From Paenibacillus tuaregi (GTDB lineage: Bacteria; Bacillota; Bacilli; Paenibacillales; Paenibacillaceae): DNA of 64,000 nt. How positions within the stretch are numbered: position 1 is the stretch's first letter; each line of letters starts with the position of its first letter. Below the pieces are notes generated by a model. That model saw only the letters and a program-made list of their open reading frames with translations, did no database searches and was not told the origin of the DNA. The stretch spans positions 2,949,869 to 3,013,868 of the forward strand of contig NZ_LT575476.1 in the NCBI RefSeq assembly GCF_900086655.1. Direction: 5' to 3'. This document shows positions 59,462-64,000 of the stretch, piece by piece. The position numbers were made by a program, and so were the translations under genes.

Positions 59462-61873
59462 TTAGGACTGAAGCAAGCCCTTGATAACGGGATCTTGTTT
59501 CAACATACGAATGATCACCGTGATGGCTTCCGCCCGAGTGAGGCGGCCATTTGGCAGGAAGCGGTTAACGCCCACCCCTTGAATTAATCCAGCAGCTGCG
59601 GCACCTTCAATATTTTTGCTGTCCCAATACTCAGGGGCTACGTCAATGAACCTGTTCCCAAGAGCTGATTTGTCATCCTGAAGGGTTACAATCTTCGACA
59701 GGATCGAAACCATCTCAGCCCGGTTGATCTGCTCATCCGCACGGAATTTTCCATCGGGATAGCTACTCAGGATACCCTTTGAAGCAAGAACCTCAATAAA
59801 CTCCCTCGCCCATGAGTTCTTAATATCCGGATATGTATTCACACCACTTCCTTGCTCCAGAGCAAATGCTTTGACAACAAGCGCGCTGATCTCTGCTCTG
59901 GTAACCGGCGCATCCGGCTTAAAGGTTCCATTACCATAACCATTTACTATGCCAAGCCTGGAGGCTAGCGCAATATCATTGTTAGCCCAGTGCGATGCTG
60001 TATCCTTGAAACCGGTAGACTTCCCGGACTCCAAGGCTTTTTGAACAGCATCCTTCAGACGGTCCAGATCAACCAAATTGCTGAAAGCAGAAGGCTTCTT
60101 CGAAGGCAGGACTACCGGGTCCGGTGCAGCTGGCGGCTTCACAGGAATTGGGTTATCCGAAGACGATGAAGGCGGCACAGGATTCGGATTTGGGGTCGGA
60201 TTTGAGCCTGGGTTCGGATTTTCGACGATTGGTTTAGGAGTTACCGTAAGGTTAATTCCTACAGATTGAGTCCCGTACACTGCGGTAATGACCGTAGTCC
60301 CTGCTTTAAGACCCGTTATAGTCCCGTTTGAAATACTGGCCAATTCCGGTGACTGAACAGTCCACTTCACCTTGGAGGTCACATCCGTTTCCGGTCCTTC
60401 CGAATAAAGAGCGGAAATCGCAACTGAGGCGGTCTGACCTGCTTGAACACTTACGGTTTGCGGTTTCGCGGTAATGCTCTTAAGCGCCTTGATTGTAACG
60501 TTCTTCGATACGCTGCCGCTATCAGCGACCCCGTCATTGACGTAGAAGCTGATTGTGCGGGCTGCCGTATGAGGAGCCGCTGCCTTATTGGTATAAACAA
60601 CTGAACGTAAGGCGCTCTGCCACTGGGCTAATGTGGCTGATGTATCCGGTGAGGTTAAGGTTAATACACCAGTGCCTTGGTCGTAAGTGCCCGAAATATT
60701 CCCCATTGTCACTCCGTCATTGGTAAATGCAAGTCCATCTTCACCGGAATGAAAATTGCCTGTGATCGTGACAACTCCGCTTTTCAGAACCGGGCTGTCC
60801 GGATCTGCGACTGTTAATCCAGGGTCAACCGCGACAGGAATTGAAGCTGTATCATCCTCAGCTGTAAATGTGGTAGAGCCACCGCTTGCTGCCACGCTGG
60901 GAGCTTGGTTTACCGTGCCCAAGGTTACGTCTACGGTCTTCGTTGCACCGTTACTGCTATTCGTACCATCACTTACGCTGAAACTAATTGTACGGGTTAA
61001 CGTATTCGGGGCGATCGACGTATTGCTATAAGTTACAGAGCGCAAGGCGCCTTGCCATTGGGATAAGGTGGCTGTTGCACCTGAAGAGGTTAATGTCAGT
61101 ACGCCAGTGCCGCTATTATAGCTTCCTACTATATTTCCCATCGTTGTCCCATCATTGCTGAAACCCAGGACATCTTGCCCTGAATGAAAATTGCCCGTAA
61201 GGGAGACCGTGGCGCTGGACAGGGTTGTATTGTCCGAATCCGTTACTATCAGAACGCTGTCGATAGCGACTGGAGTCGCGGCGGGGCCAGCTGTAAAAGT
61301 CGCTGGACCACCGCTCGTGGTCACGATTGGCGTCTGATTCACAGCGGTCACAGTAACTGCTCTCGCTGCACTGTTGCTGTTATTCGTGCCATCATATGCG
61401 CTGAAACTAATCGTACGAGGCGAAGTATTTGGCGTAATGGCCACATTAGTATACGCTACAGAGCGTAAGGCGCTTTGCCACTCGGACAAGGTAGCTGTAG
61501 CACCTATAGATGTCAATGTGAGCACGCCAGTAGCGGTATTATAGCTTCCTACTATATTCCCCATGGTTGCCCCGTTATTAATGAAACGCAGAACGTCTTC
61601 CCCTAATCGAAAATTCCCCGTGATGGCGACCGTTGCGCTTTCAAGTGTAATACTGTCTGGATCTGTAATCGTCAAGCTGGAGTCAATAGTGACGGGGACC
61701 GGGCTCGTGTTATTGCCAGCCGTGAAGGCAGCCGATCCAATGGCTGTAATCACTGTAGGACTTTGAGTAGAACCGGCTGCTAAGGCTGTTGACGTATCGA
61801 AGCTCCCCATTCCGGCTTGTAGGGTCAGTGTGACCCCAACAATGAATGATGTTCTTTTCAGTATGTATTTCAT
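59462..61873 (-). CDS. SLH surface protein with three cadherin-like repeats
   Basis: An 803-residue exported protein. Signal peptide at about 1-33. Three copies of a ~130-residue module follow (about 40-430), each with a GNF[RH]xGED.L.F.N.G.TMGNI.G.Y, then G.LTLTS, then LSQWQ.ALRSV.Y and RTISF...DG.N.S pattern, typical of cadherin-like/VCBS-like adhesive domains. A Big_2 domain (about 460-545, VTVQ... VITAVYG), a Pro/Asn-rich linker, and three C-terminal SLH repeats (about 620-790, DTASHWANNDIALASRLG, GYGNGTFKPDAPVTRAE) complete it. The SLH part sits at the C-terminus, unlike the 1673-residue protein where it is N-terminal. The start at 61873 follows GGAGG by eight bases. Confidence 0.9.
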   Translation of the reverse strand: MKYILKRTSFIVGVTLTLQAGMGSFDTSTALAAGSTQSPTVITAIGSAAFTAGNNTSPVPVTIDSSLTITDPDSITLESATVAITGNFRLGEDVLRFINNGATMGNIVGSYNTATGVLTLTSIGATATLSEWQSALRSVAYTNVAITPNTSPRTISFSAYDGTNNSNSAARAVTVTAVNQTPIVTTSGGPATFTAGPAATPVAIDSVLIVTDSDNTTLSSATVSLTGNFHSGQDVLGFSNDGTTMGNIVGSYNSGTGVLTLTSSGATATLSQWQGALRSVTYSNTSIAPNTLTRTISFSVSDGTNSSNGATKTVDVTLGTVNQAPSVAASGGSTTFTAEDDTASIPVAVDPGLTVADPDSPVLKSGVVTITGNFHSGEDGLAFTNDGVTMGNISGTYDQGTGVLTLTSPDTSATLAQWQSALRSVVYTNKAAAPHTAARTISFYVNDGVADSGSVSKNVTIKALKSITAKPQTVSVQAGQTASVAISALYSEGPETDVTSKVKWTVQSPELASISNGTITGLKAGTTVITAVYGTQSVGINLTVTPKPIVENPNPGSNPTPNPNPVPPSSSSDNPIPVKPPAAPDPVVLPSKKPSAFSNLVDLDRLKDAVQKALESGKSTGFKDTASHWANNDIALASRLGIVNGYGNGTFKPDAPVTRAEISALVVKAFALEQGSGVNTYPDIKNSWAREFIEVLASKGILSSYPDGKFRADEQINRAEMVSILSKIVTLQDDKSALGNRFIDVAPEYWDSKNIEGAAAAGLIQGVGVNRFLPNGRLTRAEAITVIIRMLKQDPVIKGLLQS

Positions 61874-62012
61874 CCCAAATTCCTCCTTCAATCTACCTCC
61901 ACTTAGTATAGTCTATTAAATCCTATAGAGGCTACCAAGACTTAAGTGATAGTGGTTCCATAATTAGTCTATATCACATCATTTTTATATGAATACGCCC
62001 CTTCCTAATAAC

Positions 62013-62052
62013 AAAAAACGTCAAGCCCTTCATAATCAAGGATCTTGACGTT
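62013..62052 (-). terminator. Terminator of the GH2 gene
   Basis: Stem AACGTCAAG/CTTGACGTT, with an inner CCTT/AAGG pairing, followed by TTTTTTG on the minus strand. Confidence 0.75.
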
Positions 62053-62062
62053 CTGTTTATTT

Positions 62063-63826
62063 TTAAGGCTGCTGCCCTTCATTAATTTTCCGGATGATTT
62101 CAAGAGGAATCTTCGGCTTGCGGTCATAAGTAAGAAGTCCGTTAATCTCCTGCTCCACATCTGTCAGTTGGGTATAACAGATCCCTTGCAGCACTGGCGA
62201 GCTTAGAGCTGGAAGCACAACATCCGCCAGGCGTTTAATAAAGTCTTCATCACTGGAAGCTCCGGAGTAGCCCCATCCTTCCTGAAGACTGCCCTTCTTG
62301 AACGATATTCCCCCGAACTCGGTGAGCAGAATCGGCTGGCCTTCATAAGGGAAACCAGGAACCAGAATCCATCGATTCCCGGGGCGTGCGGAAAGAGTCT
62401 TGTCTACAGAAGAATAACGATCCTCCAGTACATCACGCCGCCATTCATAATCGTGTATCGTAACCAGGTCCGTCTTGACGAGTTCCCAGCCATCATTAGA
62501 TATTACAAGGCGGGTAGTATCCAGCGATTTAGTCGTATGGTAAAGGGCAAGCGCATGCTGCTGCTGTGCTTTATCAATCAAAATGTCAGTGACACCCCAG
62601 CTCTCATTAAGCGGGACCCACGCCACAATACTAGGGTGGTTGTAATCGCGTTCTATGACCTGTATCCACTCCCGTGTAATCTGACCAGCATAATTCTCTG
62701 TAAATTTATAAGCATTGGCCATTTCCCCCCAAACCAACAGTCCCAGCTTATCGGCCCAATATAGATACCTTGGATCTTCAATTTTCTGATGCTTGCGCGC
62801 TCCATTAAAGCCCATTTCCTTAGTCAGCTCAACATCTCTGCGCAGATCCTCATCTGAAGGAGCGGTCAATATCCCCTCAGGGAAATACCCCTGGTCAAGA
62901 ACTAGCTTCATATAATAAGGCCGGTTATTAAGCAGAACAACGCCGTCCTCAACGGAAATTTTGCGCATGCCGAAATAACTTGAGGCGGTATCTACGGCCT
63001 GGCCGTTAACAAGCAAAGTAAGCTCAATGTCATACAGATTTGGCTTTTCCGGTGACCACCAGCGGCCAAGGTGATGATCATTGAAATCCTGCAGTCTAAT
63101 CCTGCGGAATTCGTTATTGCCGGATACGGAGAAAATATCTTCAGACACAAGCTCACCGGCAAACCGAATCACCGATTTCAGCTGAATCTTCCCTTCAGAT
63201 AAGGGACCTTGAATAAAAGCTTGTAAGGCGATCTCATTGGTATCAATATCTGGCGTAAGCCGGATACGCTTCAGATGAGTCTCACTTACGGGTTCCAGCC
63301 ATACCGTCTGCCATATCCCTGTTGTACGTGTATAGAATATGCCCATGGACTCCTCTTCCCAATACTGCTTGCCACGCGGGAGCGTAAAGTCCTGGCTGTA
63401 ATCTACTGCCTTCACTATAACGGTATTATCCCCCTCCACGAGGACATCCGTAATATCCGCATGAAATGGGGTGTGACCGCCCTCATGGACCGCAACCAGG
63501 CATCCATTCACCCATACTTTGGCCTCATAATCCACGGCCCCGAAATGCAGAATCAGTCGTCTTCCCGCATATTCTTCTGGTATCGAGAAGTTCTTGCGGT
63601 ACCAGACAATGTCATGAAACGAGGTGTCTCCTATGCCGCTTAACTGGCTCTGATAGCAGAAGGGGACTTGAATTTGCCGGGAGAAATCATGACCTCCTCG
63701 ATACCAGCCTTCCTTCTCCCCCACGGAATCATCATCAAATTCAAAATCCCACTCCCCATTCAAGCTCATCCATTCTTTACGAACAAATTGTGGGCGTGGA
63801 TACTCGTTACGCTTTGTTACTGTCAT
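62063..63826 (-). CDS. Glycoside hydrolase family 2 enzyme
   Basis: A 587-residue GH2 enzyme (beta-galactosidase/glucuronidase superfamily), cytoplasmic, without signal peptide. The jelly-roll sugar-binding domain is N-terminal (about 15-180, WMSLNGEWDFEF), then an Ig-like domain, then the TIM barrel with the acid/base E408 in WVPLNESWG and the nucleophile E503 in LLTEFGG. The specificity cannot be told. It is shorter than LacZ and lacks its C-terminal domains. AGGAGT lies before the ATG. It follows the ABC permease gene by 27 bases, so it belongs to a sugar import and hydrolysis operon. Confidence 0.92.
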   Translation of the reverse strand: MTVTKRNEYPRPQFVRKEWMSLNGEWDFEFDDDSVGEKEGWYRGGHDFSRQIQVPFCYQSQLSGIGDTSFHDIVWYRKNFSIPEEYAGRRLILHFGAVDYEAKVWVNGCLVAVHEGGHTPFHADITDVLVEGDNTVIVKAVDYSQDFTLPRGKQYWEEESMGIFYTRTTGIWQTVWLEPVSETHLKRIRLTPDIDTNEIALQAFIQGPLSEGKIQLKSVIRFAGELVSEDIFSVSGNNEFRRIRLQDFNDHHLGRWWSPEKPNLYDIELTLLVNGQAVDTASSYFGMRKISVEDGVVLLNNRPYYMKLVLDQGYFPEGILTAPSDEDLRRDVELTKEMGFNGARKHQKIEDPRYLYWADKLGLLVWGEMANAYKFTENYAGQITREWIQVIERDYNHPSIVAWVPLNESWGVTDILIDKAQQQHALALYHTTKSLDTTRLVISNDGWELVKTDLVTIHDYEWRRDVLEDRYSSVDKTLSARPGNRWILVPGFPYEGQPILLTEFGGISFKKGSLQEGWGYSGASSDEDFIKRLADVVLPALSSPVLQGICYTQLTDVEQEINGLLTYDRKPKIPLEIIRKINEGQQP

Positions 63827-63853
63827 TCTTCTCTACTCCTTTATATATACCAC

Positions 63854-64000
63854 TCATCCTTTAATGCCGGACAAGCTGATACCCTTAATAATTTGACGCT
63901 CGAAGATGAGGAACAAGATAATAATTGGAATGGAGGATAGCGTGTTGATTACCATAGGCTTTACATAATCTTCTGAATACTGACTCATCAAGGTCGGAAT
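63854..64000 (-). CDS. Sugar ABC transporter permease, C-terminal end (cut by window edge)
   Basis: A 48-residue C-terminal fragment open to the right edge. It reads VINTLSSIPIIILFLIFERQ and ends IIKGISLSGIKG, the standard C-terminus of MalG-type carbohydrate ABC permeases. It is read towards the GH2 gene, which starts 27 bases after its stop, so both form one operon. The rest of the transporter lies outside the window. Confidence 0.85.
   Translation of the reverse strand: MPTLMSQYSEDYVKPMVINTLSSIPIIILFLIFERQIIKGISLSGIKG

Overview
The window looks like chromosomal DNA of a low-to-mid GC, Gram-positive, spore-forming bacterium, most probably Paenibacillus or a close relative. The evidence is strong GGAGG-type ribosome binding sites with frequent TTG/GTG starts, two surface proteins with S-layer homology (SLH) repeats, a 31-residue YjcZ-type sporulation peptide, a flotillin/NfeD pair, a FusB-type EF-G-binding protein, and several large LuxR- and AraC-type regulators. 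I see no rRNA, tRNA, transposase, integrase, phage or CRISPR signal. Both edges cut genes: an AraC-type regulator on the left and a sugar ABC permease on the right.

Layout. 1-8 kb: truncated AraC regulator; SAM methyltransferase; a CPYC thioredoxin-reductase-like flavoprotein with its Rrf2 regulator; a divergent YedK/HMCES-like protein; the nfeD-floT membrane-microdomain operon flanked by two copies of one hairpin; and a YeeE/YeeD thiosulfate-uptake pair. 8.5-19 kb: a 1673-residue SLH/Big_2/GLUG surface protein, a MalT-like LuxR regulator, and a divergent secreted sugar-dehydrogenase-like protein. 19-25.6 kb: a mannoside utilisation unit of AraC regulator, phosphomannose-isomerase-like protein, ROK kinase and GH38 alpha-mannosidase. 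Its promoter region has three CATGTCCT repeats abutting the -35 (a fourth lies upstream of araC) and a 12-bp inverted repeat that covers the first ribosome binding site.

25.9-33 kb: an erythromycin-esterase-like protein, a FusB-type protein preceded by a leader peptide and a nested attenuator-like structure, a CPT-like kinase, a DUF2306-type membrane protein, a DJ-1/PfpI protein, and a response regulator/histidine kinase pair. 33-43 kb: a STAND-type LuxR regulator divergent from an orphan acetolactate synthase, LtrA, two SDR enzymes, a 56-codon gene, a decayed VOC/PhnB fragment, a TPR protein, an AraC regulator, and a MerR-thioredoxin operon with a MerR-type promoter. 43-50 kb: two tandem paralogous secreted proteins of 1038 and 1042 residues, each with two propeller-like halves and Ig-like domains. 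50-64 kb: a response regulator-kinase-lipoprotein operon, an amidase-deacetylase fusion, YjcZ, a small hypothetical protein, malate:quinone oxidoreductase, a GNAT acetyltransferase, a YrpD-like secreted protein, a second SLH protein, and a GH2 glycosidase downstream of an ABC permease.

Overall the region is accessory-flavoured, mixing cell-surface proteins, carbohydrate use, envelope and redox sensing, and resistance-like functions. The most interesting signals are regulatory: the leader-peptide attenuator before the FusB-type gene, and the AraC operator array coupled to a ribosome-binding-site-masking 5' hairpin. All functional assignments come from motif recognition by eye; no database search was run.
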